This document shows positions 16,121 through 24,582 of a stretch of 64,000 nt of DNA, piece by piece (position 1 is the first letter of the stretch; every line of letters begins with the position of its first letter). The stretch is from Bog-756 sp963745955 (GTDB lineage Bacteria > Actinomycetota > Acidimicrobiia > Acidimicrobiales > RAAP-2), in assembly GCA_963745955.1 (NCBI GenBank), contig CAVUZI010000014.1:1-64000 (forward strand). The letters run 5' to 3'. Both the position numbers and the translations under genes were made by a program. The notes beneath the pieces are model-generated. The model made no database searches and was not told the origin of the DNA. It worked only from the letters and a program-made list of their open reading frames with translations.

Positions 16121-17902
16121 TCATGCGCGGTTCGCAGCGTGTGAAGCAGTCAGGTCTCGGGCGGCGTTCACGATCCCGACATGGGTGAAGGCTTGGGGAA
16201 AGTTCCCGAGCAAGCGCCGGTGACCCGGGTCGTACTCCTCGGAGATGAGTCCGACGTCGTTCGCCAGGGCGGCAACCCGTCGGAAGACGGCCGTCGCTTG
16301 GTCGAGACGGCCCATCAGCCGTAGGCAGCCGATGAGCCAGAGCGTGCACGGCAGGAACATTCCCTCGCGGCCCGGCAGCCCGTCCACCCCTGATTCAACC
16401 TGGTAGCGGAGCACGAAACCGTCCTCAGTGAGGTGCTTTTGGATGGCATCAACCGTCCGGACCACTCGTTCGTCGTCTGCGGGGAGGAACCCAACGAGCG
16501 GCATCATGAGCAGGCTGGCATCGAGTTCGACGGCGCCGTAGAACTGGGTGAACGCCCCAACGTCGGCGTTCCACCCCTTTTCGCAAACTTCGGCATGGAT
16601 CGCATCCCGGATGGTGCGCCATTTGTCGGCAGGTCCCTCCAGACCGTGGATTTCCACACCGCGGACGGCGCGGTCGAAAGCGACCCAGGCCATGACCTTG
16701 GAGTGGGTGAAGAGCCGGCGAGGACCACGGACCTCCCAGATTCCGTCGTCAGGATCGGACCAATGGTCGATGAGGAAGCCCATGATCGCCACTTGAATCC
16801 GCCAGATGACTTCATGTACGGCGATGCCGTGGGAGCGAGCCCGGTCGATGGCGTCCATGAGCTCCCCGTAGACGTCGAGTTGGAACTGCCCGGAGGCGGC
16901 ATTGCCGATCCGCACCGGCGACGATCCCTCATAGCCGGGGAGCCAGTCGATCTCCTCTTCGGTCAGACGACGTTCCCCGGCTGGTCCATACATGATCTGC
17001 AGTTGATCGGGATCGCCGGCGGCGACGCGTCCCAGCCATTCCAGCCAGCTCTCCGCTTCTTCGCGCAAGCCCGATTCGATCAGGGCCTCGAGGGTGAACG
17101 TCGCATCGCGGACCCAGCAATAGCGGTAGTCCCAATTGCGCACGCCACCAATGGATTCGGGGAGCGATGTCGTCGCCGCGGCGACGATTCCGCCCGTCGG
17201 GCCGTAGGTCAGCCCCTTCAACGTGATGAGCGACCGCAATGCGAGGTCGTCCCACTCGCCGTGCACCGGTAGGACCTGACCACACCAATCCCTCCAAAAC
17301 TTCATCGTCTCATCGAGCGCCCGAGCGGTATCAAGGACGAAAGGGGGATCCTCGTGGGACGGGTACCAGGCGAGGACAAAAGCCACCTCTTCTCCGGCAT
17401 GGACCGCAAATCTCCCCTCATGGCGCATCTTGATGCCCTTGAGCTCGATGGGGGAGTCGAGAACGACGGCATTCGGTCCGGCAATGGCGCGTAGGCCGCG
17501 GTCCGTCTGCCGGACCCATGGAATGTCGTGCCCATATTCGAAGCGCAAGACGAGCTCGGTCCGCATGGACACCTCGCCTTCGACGCCCCGTACGATCCGG
17601 ACGACTCTCGGATGATGATGCCGGGGAGGCATGAAGTCGATGACCTGTACGACCCCGGTGCCGGTGGTGATCTCGGTCTCGAGCACCATCGATCTGCTCC
17701 GATAGCGGCGCACCTGGGAGGTGACCGGTTCGTCAACGATCATCTGCCAGCGGCCGTGGTTCTTCTCTCCGAGCAGTTTGGCGAAACAACTGCCTGAGTC
17801 GAAGCGAGGAAGGCAAAGCCAATCGATGGATCCATCCCGTCCGACAAGCGCGGCAGTCTCGGTATCGCCGATCATCGCGTAGTCCTCGATAGGCAGAGAC
17901 AC
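16121..17902 (-). CDS. GH15 glucoamylase/trehalase-type hydrolase
   Basis: The product has about 593 residues and is cytoplasmic (no signal peptide). It starts SLPIEDYAMIGDTETAALVG and shows GRDGSIDWLCLPRFDS, the WDYRYCWVRDA block, a catalytic acid candidate in EEEIDWLPGYEGS, VRIGNAASGQFQLDVYGE and the terminal GNFPQAFTHVGIVNAA. Mycobacterial members hydrolyse trehalose. The frame reaches TTG 17911, but GTG 17902 lies nine bases after GAGG and is preferred. A second, distant paralogue sits at 43163-45056. Its place beside zwf and transketolase suggests it feeds glucose into the pentose phosphate route. Confidence 0.9.
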   Translation of the reverse strand: MSLPIEDYAMIGDTETAALVGRDGSIDWLCLPRFDSGSCFAKLLGEKNHGRWQMIVDEPVTSQVRRYRSRSMVLETEITTGTGVVQVIDFMPPRHHHPRVVRIVRGVEGEVSMRTELVLRFEYGHDIPWVRQTDRGLRAIAGPNAVVLDSPIELKGIKMRHEGRFAVHAGEEVAFVLAWYPSHEDPPFVLDTARALDETMKFWRDWCGQVLPVHGEWDDLALRSLITLKGLTYGPTGGIVAAATTSLPESIGGVRNWDYRYCWVRDATFTLEALIESGLREEAESWLEWLGRVAAGDPDQLQIMYGPAGERRLTEEEIDWLPGYEGSSPVRIGNAASGQFQLDVYGELMDAIDRARSHGIAVHEVIWRIQVAIMGFLIDHWSDPDDGIWEVRGPRRLFTHSKVMAWVAFDRAVRGVEIHGLEGPADKWRTIRDAIHAEVCEKGWNADVGAFTQFYGAVELDASLLMMPLVGFLPADDERVVRTVDAIQKHLTEDGFVLRYQVESGVDGLPGREGMFLPCTLWLIGCLRLMGRLDQATAVFRRVAALANDVGLISEEYDPGHRRLLGNFPQAFTHVGIVNAARDLTASHAANRA

Positions 17903-18142
17903 TGTCCGCAACCTCAGGTTGAAAGGTCCAAATGTCGGCGCGCATCACCGTCTCCGGGGATTGCATCGCAGTTTTGTCATCATGATCGGATGCGGATCGA
18001 GTCGTCAACCGAGTCACTCCCGGCGAGGCGAATGCACCCCGCCCCATGTTGACCAGCGTCCCACCTGACGCGGTATCGGGTCCGGATCGCCCGCGTCGGC
18101 CGAAGCCGCGGAGTTCGGTCAGGCGACGAAGGCTCGGTGGGG

Positions 18143-19816
18143 TCAGGTGCTGATGACCTGCCGGGCGGCTTCTGTGATGTGGCCCACCGAGATCCCGGCT
18201 GCTTCCATGAGCTCCTGAGGCGTCCCGGAGCCAGGGAGGCCTCCGACCGCCAAGTGGGTGACGCGGGCTGCGTGCCCGGCGTCGCTCAGAGCTTCGAGTA
18301 CCGCCCCGCCCATTCCCCCCGCCGGGTAGTGGTCCTCGACGACGACCAGGCGGTCCTCTGTCGCGGCCGCCGCCGCCAGAAGCGTGTTCGTGTCGATGGG
18401 CTTCAGTGAGTACAGATCGATGACGCGAGCCCCGATCCCGTCGCTTGCCAGTTGGTCGGCCGCGGCCAGACAGTTGTGCAGGGTGACACCCGCGCCTATC
18501 AACGTCACCTGGTCGTCGGCGCCGGACCGGATCACCTTGGCGCCGCCGATGGGAAAGACCTCCTCCGGTGGGTACAGCACCGGGTAGGCGCCGCGGGTGG
18601 TGCGCATGTAGACGATGTCCGCAGTCGAGATCGCTGACATCCGGATGAAGTCGTAGGCCCGGGTCAGAAAGGCGGCAAAGGTGGCCGCGAATGGGATGTA
18701 TCCGCGTACTGACATGCCGACCGCGGCCGCCACCAGTTGCTGCTCAGCGATGAGCATCTCGAAATAGCGTTCGGGATAGACCTTGGCGAACTCCTCGGCG
18801 TGGGTTGAAGTTCCCACTTCGCCGTCGAGAGCCACCACGTTGGAACGGGCGCCCACGGCGGCCAGCGCTTGGCCGAACGCCAGTCGGGTCGCCACCTCGG
18901 CACCCAGCTCGTAACGGGGCAGTTTGACCTCGCCGCTGGGCCGGACCCGTGGCGACCCACCTTCTGGCCGCAGTCCGCGGACGGTGATATCGCGCTCACC
19001 TCCGAGCTCGATGATGGCACGCTCGGCCATTTCGGCCGGCAGCGCCCGGCCGTGCCATCGCTCTCGGTCCTCGACTTCGTCGAACACGCGGCCCTTGCGG
19101 GTGCGGGCCAGGATCACGGTGGGCCGGTCCGCGCCGCCCACGTCGCCGAGGGCCTTCTCGATCTCGCCGTAGTCGTGGCCGTCGATGGAGATGGGCTGGC
19201 ATCCGAAGCTCTCGATCCTCCGTGCGTATCCCTCCGGGTCCCATCCCAGCTCCGTCGGGCCACGTTGCCCGAGCCTGTTGACGTCGACAATCACGGTCAG
19301 GTTGTCCAGCCGGTAATGGGACGCCTTGTCGAACGCCTCCCATATGGACCCTTCTGCCATCTCGCTGTCGCCGCACAGCACCCACACCCGGAACGGGAGC
19401 TCGTCGAGATAGCGTCCGGCCAGAGCCACCCCCACTCCATCCGGGAGTCCCTGACCGAGGGAGCCGGTGGCCACGTCCACCCAAGGCAGCAGCGGGGTGG
19501 GGTGGCCCTGCAGGCGCGAACCGAACCGCCTGTACCCGGTCATCAATTCATCGTCCGTGACGGCCCCGGCGGCTTTGAACATCGAGTACAGCAGGGGTGA
19601 CGCATGACCCTTGGAAAAGATGAGATGGTCGTTGGCCGGCTCGTCGGGATGGTCCCAGTCGTAGCGGAAGTGGCGGGCCATGAGGACAGCCATCACATCG
19701 GCAGCGGACATACTCGATGTGGGATGCCCAGATCCGGCGGCTGTGCTGCATCGGATCGAATCCACCCGCAGCTGCTGAGCAAGCTCCCGAACGGCGTCCG
19801 AATCGAATTCGGTCAT
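18143..19816 (-). CDS. tkt: Transketolase with an internal deletion
   Basis: The product has 557 residues, compared with about 610-625 for this family. It transfers two-carbon ketol units using thiamine diphosphate. Present: GSGHPTSSMSAADVM, FSKGHASPLLYSMF, the ThDP motif (CGDSEMAEGSIWEA ... DVNRLGQ), the catalytic Glu in MLIAEQQLVAAA, and the C domain (QVTLIGAGVTLHNCLAAA, VEDHYPAGGMG). Missing in frame between ISTADI and VYMRTTRG is about 50 residues that normally carry the GEDGP-[ST]-Q segment of the Pyr domain. The deletion may inactivate the enzyme or be an assembly error. ATG 19816 lies 23 bp after the esterase stop, with AGAGGGTG upstream. Confidence 0.88.
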   Translation of the reverse strand: MTEFDSDAVRELAQQLRVDSIRCSTAAGSGHPTSSMSAADVMAVLMARHFRYDWDHPDEPANDHLIFSKGHASPLLYSMFKAAGAVTDDELMTGYRRFGSRLQGHPTPLLPWVDVATGSLGQGLPDGVGVALAGRYLDELPFRVWVLCGDSEMAEGSIWEAFDKASHYRLDNLTVIVDVNRLGQRGPTELGWDPEGYARRIESFGCQPISIDGHDYGEIEKALGDVGGADRPTVILARTRKGRVFDEVEDRERWHGRALPAEMAERAIIELGGERDITVRGLRPEGGSPRVRPSGEVKLPRYELGAEVATRLAFGQALAAVGARSNVVALDGEVGTSTHAEEFAKVYPERYFEMLIAEQQLVAAAVGMSVRGYIPFAATFAAFLTRAYDFIRMSAISTADIVYMRTTRGAYPVLYPPEEVFPIGGAKVIRSGADDQVTLIGAGVTLHNCLAAADQLASDGIGARVIDLYSLKPIDTNTLLAAAAATEDRLVVVEDHYPAGGMGGAVLEALSDAGHAARVTHLAVGGLPGSGTPQELMEAAGISVGHITEAARQVIST

Positions 19817-19839
19817 GGCACCCTCTTTCGGCTGTCTGG

Positions 19840-20738
19840 TTACGGAATCTTGGCGCGTAGGAACTTCCCGATCCGATCGGTGGCCTCGGCTGCCTCGGGG
19901 GTGCCGAGCATGAGCTGGAAGACGTGGGGCAGGCCGGCGCCGATCTCCAGGGTGACGTCGACCCCTGCTTCGGCTGCTGCACCGGCCAGGCGCTCGGAGT
20001 CGCTGAGCAGCAGGTCTGCTGTGCCTACCTGCACGAGCAGCGGCGGTAGCCTGGACAGTGTGGCGAACAGCGGCGACGCCAGAGGCGTCTTGGGGTCAGC
20101 CCCGGCCAGATAGTCGGCGGCGAACTGACGGAGCATGGCGGGGGTGGAGATGGGATCCTGCTCGGCGCGCTCGGTCATCGACGCGCCCGAGCTGGTGAGA
20201 TCCACCGTCGGGGACATCAGCGCGGCGGCCGCGGGCAATGCCTCCGCGGCGTCACGCGTGGCCACGAGCAGGGCGACGGCGAGCCCTCCACCGGCGGAGT
20301 CGCCCGCCACCGCTATTGATCTTGCGTTCAGGGCCTGGTCGGTGCGGAGCCAGTGCCACGCGGCCAGGACGTCGTCGATGGCCGCGGGGAAGGAGTGCTC
20401 GGGGGCCAGGCGATAGTCGGGGAACAGCACCCGCATCCCACTGGCCCGTCCGAGCCGGGCGGCCAACTCGCCGTCGCTGCGAAGAGAGCCGAGTTCGTAA
20501 CCTCCGCCGTGCAGGAAGAGAAGCACCCGGCCGGCGTCCGCTCCAGGGGCGGCAAGCCAGTGGGCCGGCATCCCGCCGGCGTTCACCTCCCTCACCAGCA
20601 CGTCGTCAGGCACCGGGTGAAGGCGGCCCCCGGGGCGAAGGTGGCGCGAAGCTCCCCCAGCGGCAACGCCTGACCGGTGCTGGCCTTCTGCCGATCTCTG
20701 AGCTCCTCAATCAACTCCTGCATTACCTGGCTCGGCAT
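19840..20738 (-). CDS. HSL-family alpha/beta-hydrolase (esterase; one frameshift)
   Basis: The main part shows the oxyanion HGGGY, nucleophile GDSAGGG, Asp in GTADLLLSDS and His in GLPHVFQLM, the hormone-sensitive-lipase family signature. The typical N-terminal cap (PSQVMQELIEELRDRQKA) lies in another frame starting at ATG 20738, behind a strong AAGGAGGTG site. The two join near 20612, where AAFTRC should read AAFT-VPDDV. The joined protein would have about 298 residues, the normal length. The shift here equals one missing base. Coupled with tkt downstream. Hydrolyses short acyl esters by family; natural substrate unknown. Confidence 0.85.
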
Positions 20739-20913
20739 GTGTGCACCTCCTTCGCCCTGGGCAACCACGAACGACAACCTTCCGCCCCACAAGGACGCGG
20801 CCAGAGCTCAGGCCGACGTGCGCCCCTCTCCCCCCTGACACTTTCCCAACCTACCCTCGGCCAGGCGACCTGCATGGCGGACTTTGAGAGGACCACATCC
20901 TGGCGAACCAGGC

Positions 20914-21438
20914 TTACGAACCGGTGACCTCTTCCGCATCGGCGAACACCTCGCTCAGGCGCCCGGTCTTGACGTCATAGACGAAGCCTCTGATAGGCAC
21001 ATCCCGCGAGATCCACGTATGCGACCTCGCCTTTTGAATCTGCTCCCTTGTTTTCTCCTCGGCGTCCGTAAAGCTGTAGAACCTGGCCGGCGCAATCGGC
21101 GCCAGCCCCGTCTCCTTGCGGAGCCGCTCCTCCATCTCGCTGTCGGCGAACCTGAGCATCCCGCAGTCGGTGTGATTGATGATCATTATCTCTCCGGTCC
21201 CCAGCAATCTGGTCGAAAGAACAAGCGACCGGACCCAGTCCTCATCGATCACACTGCCGAAGTTCCTGATCACGTCGGCATCTGCATCGGCGACGCCCAA
21301 CATGTCCAGGATGTTTGTCAGGCGGGGATCGGCGCAAGTCACGATTGCGATCCGGGGTGCCGGTGGTTTGACACCGCTGGAGTCGTACTCCTTGGCGATT
21401 GCTGCATTGGCGCTCAACGCCTCGTCGATAATGCTCAT
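20914..21438 (-). CDS. Beta-class carbonic anhydrase (Rv1284-like)
   Basis: The product has 174 residues. It catalyses CO2 hydration with zinc held by Cys in CADPRL, His and Cys in NHTDCGM; the Asp-Arg dyad is in CADPR. The order IAIVTCADPRLTNILDMLGV ... VIRNFGSVIDEDWVRSLVLSTRLLGT ... RGFVYDVKTGRL closely follows mycobacterial Rv1284. ATG 21438 is chosen for GAGGAG eight bases upstream; an upstream in-frame start lacks a site. Divergent from the epoxide hydrolase across a 390-bp gap. Confidence 0.93.
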   Translation of the reverse strand: MSIIDEALSANAAIAKEYDSSGVKPPAPRIAIVTCADPRLTNILDMLGVADADADVIRNFGSVIDEDWVRSLVLSTRLLGTGEIMIINHTDCGMLRFADSEMEERLRKETGLAPIAPARFYSFTDAEEKTREQIQKARSHTWISRDVPIRGFVYDVKTGRLSEVFADAEEVTGS

Positions 21439-21828
21439 GGCCTTTTCTCCTCTGCTTTGGTGGATTCGCAGTCCCTCTAACCCCGGAACCGTCATCGAGC
21501 TCATGTCTCACGCTTCACGACCTTCGCTTGACTTCGACTCCCACCCCGCCATAACGGTGGCCTTTGAGGCGGACCATCGGACCCGTGAAACGCCCTGTTC
21601 CTTGCGGGCAGGAGCGAAGAGCACCCTGCCGTCGTGTGGTGCTGATGCCAACGGCCAACCGAGTACCGGAACTGCCAAGCGGGTGGCAGGGCCTCACAGT
21701 CTCACAGCCGGCTGGGTCACGGACCAGGGACTCCCACGGGCTCGAGCCGTGGCAGGCCGTGAGAACCTCATCCTCAAAGAAGCACGCACCGTCCGGCAGT
21801 TCTGCGATCGCAGGTCAAGGAGGCATCA
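21439..21828. other. Divergent intergenic region, carbonic anhydrase/epoxide hydrolase
   Basis: No gene seen. It holds the carbonic anhydrase ribosome-binding site at its left end and the recurrent motif copy at 21721-21748. Promoters for both flanking genes are expected, but I see no clear -35/-10 pair. Confidence 0.5.
21721..21748 (+). promoter_or_regulatory. Recurrent motif copy upstream of epoxide hydrolase
   Basis: ACCAGGGACTCCCACGGG followed by CTCGAGCC, same orientation as the epoxide hydrolase, ending 80 bp before its ATG. Confidence 0.6.
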
Positions 21829-23061
21829 ATGGTTACCACGGTTTCGAAGGGTTCTGCGGAGCAGGCGGGCGAGGGTAGCTCTGCGGTCAGGCCGTTTCGG
21901 GTTGGCTTTCCGCAATCGGAAGTAGCTGAGCTGCGTCGGCGTATCGTCGCCACCCGTTGGCCAGAGGGGGAGACAGTCACCGACGACTCCCAGGGAGTCC
22001 CACTGGCGTTGATGCAGGGGCTGGTTCGGTACTGGGCGACAGACTACGACTGGAGCAAATGCGAGGCGAAGCTAAACGCCCTGCCCAACTTCATCACCGA
22101 GATCGACGGCCTCGACATCCATTTCATTCATGTCCGCTCCCGGCACGAGGATGCTCTGCCGCTGATCATCACGCACGGGTGGCCCGGTTCCATCATCGAG
22201 CAGCTGAAGATCATCGAGCCACTCACCAATCCGACCGCACATGGCGCCAGCGCGCAGGATGCCTTTCATCTGGTGATTCCGTCGCTGCCGGGTCACGGGT
22301 TCTCTGCGAAGCCAACCAGCACCGGCTGGGATCCGTCCCGTATCGCGCGTGCCTGGGTCGTGCTGATGAAGCGGCTCGGCTACTCCCGGTTCGTAGCGCA
22401 GGGCGGCGACTGGGGTGCTGCCGTCACCGAGGGTATGGGTCAGCAGGCTCCTCCGGAACTACTCGGGATTCACTCCAACATGCCCGGCACCGCGCCTCCG
22501 GAGGTAAGCGGTTATCTGACCGGGGAGCCGGCCCCGCCCGGTCTATCGGACGAAGAGAGGCGGGCGTACGACCAGCTGAGCGTGTTCTATGCGAAGCACG
22601 TTGCTTATGCCCAGATCATGGCGACGCGCCCACAGACGCTCTACGGACTTGCGGATTCGCCGATCGACCTCGCCGCGTTCGCCATCGACCACGGGGACGG
22701 CACCGGCCAGCCGGGCCTCATAGGAGAGATCCTGGAGGGGCGCCTTCCCGGCGATCTGACGAGAGATGACATCCTCGACAACCTGACGCTCTACTGGTTG
22801 ACCAACACAGGGGTATCGGCGGCCCGGCTCTACTGGGAGAACAAGGCGGCCTTCTTCGACGCCAAGGACATCACCGTTCCCTTCGCTATCAGTGTCTTCC
22901 CCGACGAGCTGTATCAGGCACCGAAGAGCTGGGCGGAGCGGGCCTATCCGAACAACCTCATCTACTACAACAGGGTTGACCGGGGTGGTCATTTCGCAGC
23001 TTGGGAGCAACCGCAACTCTTCTCGGAGGAGATGCGAGCCAGCTTCAGATCACTGCGCTGA
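21829..23061 (+). CDS. Epoxide hydrolase (microsomal-type alpha/beta-hydrolase)
   Basis: The product has 410 residues. An N-terminal EHN domain (RPFRVGFPQSEVAELRRRI, then TRWPE) precedes an alpha/beta-hydrolase fold: HGWPGS oxyanion hole, nucleophile Asp in GGDWGAAV, PSLPGHGFS, a catalytic acid candidate in the C-terminal PDELYQ region and His in GGHFAAWEQP. It converts epoxides to diols. AAGGAGG precedes ATG 21829. The recurrent regulatory motif lies 80 bp upstream. It is a monocistronic gene followed by a VOC protein on the same strand. Confidence 0.92.
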   Translation: MVTTVSKGSAEQAGEGSSAVRPFRVGFPQSEVAELRRRIVATRWPEGETVTDDSQGVPLALMQGLVRYWATDYDWSKCEAKLNALPNFITEIDGLDIHFIHVRSRHEDALPLIITHGWPGSIIEQLKIIEPLTNPTAHGASAQDAFHLVIPSLPGHGFSAKPTSTGWDPSRIARAWVVLMKRLGYSRFVAQGGDWGAAVTEGMGQQAPPELLGIHSNMPGTAPPEVSGYLTGEPAPPGLSDEERRAYDQLSVFYAKHVAYAQIMATRPQTLYGLADSPIDLAAFAIDHGDGTGQPGLIGEILEGRLPGDLTRDDILDNLTLYWLTNTGVSAARLYWENKAAFFDAKDITVPFAISVFPDELYQAPKSWAERAYPNNLIYYNRVDRGGHFAAWEQPQLFSEEMRASFRSLR

Positions 23062-23245
23062 TAGCCGAGGGCAGTGCTTCCAGCAGCGTGCCTGCCTTCC
23101 GGGGGGCCCAGATTGACCAGGGGTTCGTGGGGCCCATCAGTAGAGCAGGTGAGCCGGGTGCCCGAGGGCGGTCCCCGATTGTCGTGGCAGCGTCTGTAGA
23201 CCTCGTGGTAAACGGGGTATGAGTCCCAACCAATGGAGGTTCCAG

Positions 23246-23677
23246 ATGGCCGAATTCACGCCGCCTGCAGAGGGGATTCTGCTGGCCCACTTCATCGTCT
23301 CGGACGATGTAGAGCGCTCTCGGCGCTTCTACACCGAAGTACTGGGGGGCAGGGTGATCTTCTCGGGAGACGTGACCTACGTGGCACTAGCCAACAGCTG
23401 GATCATCATCAATGTCGGCGGTGGTCCCACAGACGACAAGCCCACGGTCACGCTGGAGACGCCGCGCGACCCCGACCGGGTCAGCAGCTTCCTCAATATC
23501 CGGGTCAAAGACATCGCAGCCGTGTACGCCGAATGGAGCGCCCGGGGTGCTCAATTCCTGACGCAGCCGAAGCAGCACCAGTACGAGATCCGTTGCTACA
23601 TCCGCGATCCCGATGGTTATCTGATCGAGGTAGGGCAGACCACCGACCCAGAGGGGGACTGGTCGGCATGGTCCTGA
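23246..23677 (+). CDS. VOC-fold (glyoxalase/dioxygenase superfamily) protein
   Basis: The product has 143 residues. A typical N-terminal beta-alpha-beta-beta-beta module (LLAHFIVSDDVERSRRFYTE) and a C-terminal RCYIRDPDGYLIEVGQTTD with the metal-binding Glu of the family; a metal His candidate sits in ILLAHF. VOC proteins cover glyoxalases, fosfomycin-resistance enzymes and extradiol dioxygenases, so substrate cannot be assigned. ATG 23246 is chosen for GGAGG seven bases upstream. Confidence 0.85.
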   Translation: MAEFTPPAEGILLAHFIVSDDVERSRRFYTEVLGGRVIFSGDVTYVALANSWIIINVGGGPTDDKPTVTLETPRDPDRVSSFLNIRVKDIAAVYAEWSARGAQFLTQPKQHQYEIRCYIRDPDGYLIEVGQTTDPEGDWSAWS

Positions 23678-23686
23678 AGGGGCCAT

Positions 23687-23720
23687 AGCCGCAGATCGTG
23701 GTGGGCGGCGGATCGCGGCT
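23687..23720. terminator. Hairpin between convergent VOC and DksA-like genes
   Basis: AGCCGC-A-GATC (23687-23697) pairs with GATCGCGGCT (23711-23720), leaving one bulged base and a 13-nt loop. Lying between two converging stops, it probably terminates both. Confidence 0.4.
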
Positions 23721-23737
23721 GCCTCAGCTCTTCCAGT

Positions 23738-24082
23738 TCATTGGGCCTCTGAGGCTTCTTCGGTGGTCAGTTCCGCGGCAGGGTCAACCTCAAGGCGCTC
23801 GTCGGGGATGGGTAGGCCGCTCCGAATCGAGTAGCCGTAGGTTCCTGCATGGAGGCGCTCCTCTGCTCGATCAATGGCCGCCAGGCGTTCTTGCAGCTCG
23901 GCCAGGATCGCCCCATCGGTGCCTTCCCCCGTCAGGGGTTGGGCCGAATCGAACATGTCGCCAGACTGATTCGCGGCAGTTCGGTCGTTGCGGCCCCCGG
24001 CATTGACCTCTGCTACCAGGTTTTGCACACGGAGACGCTCCGAACGAAGCAGCTCTCCGGCTTTGGACGTCTCCATTGTCAT
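23738..24082 (-). CDS. DksA/TraR-like protein lacking the zinc finger
   Basis: The product has 114 residues. A coiled-coil N-terminal half (AGELLRSERLRVQNLVAEV ... LAELQERLAAIDRAEERL) ends in the family's GTYGYSIRSGLPIPDERLEV signature. The CxxC of the zinc finger is replaced by SIRS and the second cysteine pair is absent. DksA proteins bind in the RNA polymerase secondary channel; cysteine-less forms are known in actinobacteria. ATG 24082 (or 24076) follows GACGAGGT. Convergent with the VOC gene. Confidence 0.8.
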   Translation of the reverse strand: MTMETSKAGELLRSERLRVQNLVAEVNAGGRNDRTAANQSGDMFDSAQPLTGEGTDGAILAELQERLAAIDRAEERLHAGTYGYSIRSGLPIPDERLEVDPAAELTTEEASEAQ

Positions 24083-24582
24083 ACCTCGTCTTCCCGGGTC
24101 GGTCTGCACGCTATCAAGAGCGCAGCTCTCCGGGTCGCGGGTCGGGACGAGCCCCGGCGAAGGGGGGGTAGGACGAGCAACCGAAGGGTCGGGTCCGGAC
24201 CCGGGCATGATGTGCGCGCCGTCAGGCCACATTCATTGGGCGGCCACCTCGTTCACAACCGATTGGTATGGCCTGCATGGCTCGTTGCGCAGGCTCGGGC
24301 ACGCCGGCAGAGGCGTGGGCACCTGCACCCCTGGGACGACCGGGAGGATGAGGCTCGACGGCATGGCGGTGGAGAAGGCGATCGATACGGTCGCCTTTCC
24401 CTTGGGAACCGTCTGGCCGAAGGACCATACGGGCTGGGTTCCGTTCGGCGCAGAAATCGTGACGTGAATGCTGCGATCCCGCACGGTAGACGTGCCCCTC
24501 GTAATAGAGCGGAATGGCGACCACCGGGTTCCCTCGCTGTCGACGAGCGCGGCGATGCGTCGAAGGAGCCCCGCGGTCCCTT
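24083..24582. other. Mostly gene-free stretch with one doubtful small ORF
   Basis: A minus-strand frame at 24233-24484 (83 codons, GTG start behind GAGGGG) begins RDRSIHVTISAPNG and has no recognisable domain. It could be a small secreted or surface peptide, or chance. I see nothing else apart from the AAGGAG site (24563-24568) that may serve the next gene. Confidence 0.3.

Noticed and set aside
11699..19816. Sulfoquinovose or inositol catabolism cluster
   Set aside because: No sulfoquinovosidase, iolE/D/B or sulfo-sugar-specific genes; only the DUF2090 domain and HAD are suggestive.
21984..22003. Near-match to the recurrent motif inside the epoxide hydrolase
   Set aside because: Two mismatches in the core, and it encodes the conserved SQGVPLA segment of the enzyme, so chance or coding constraint explains it.
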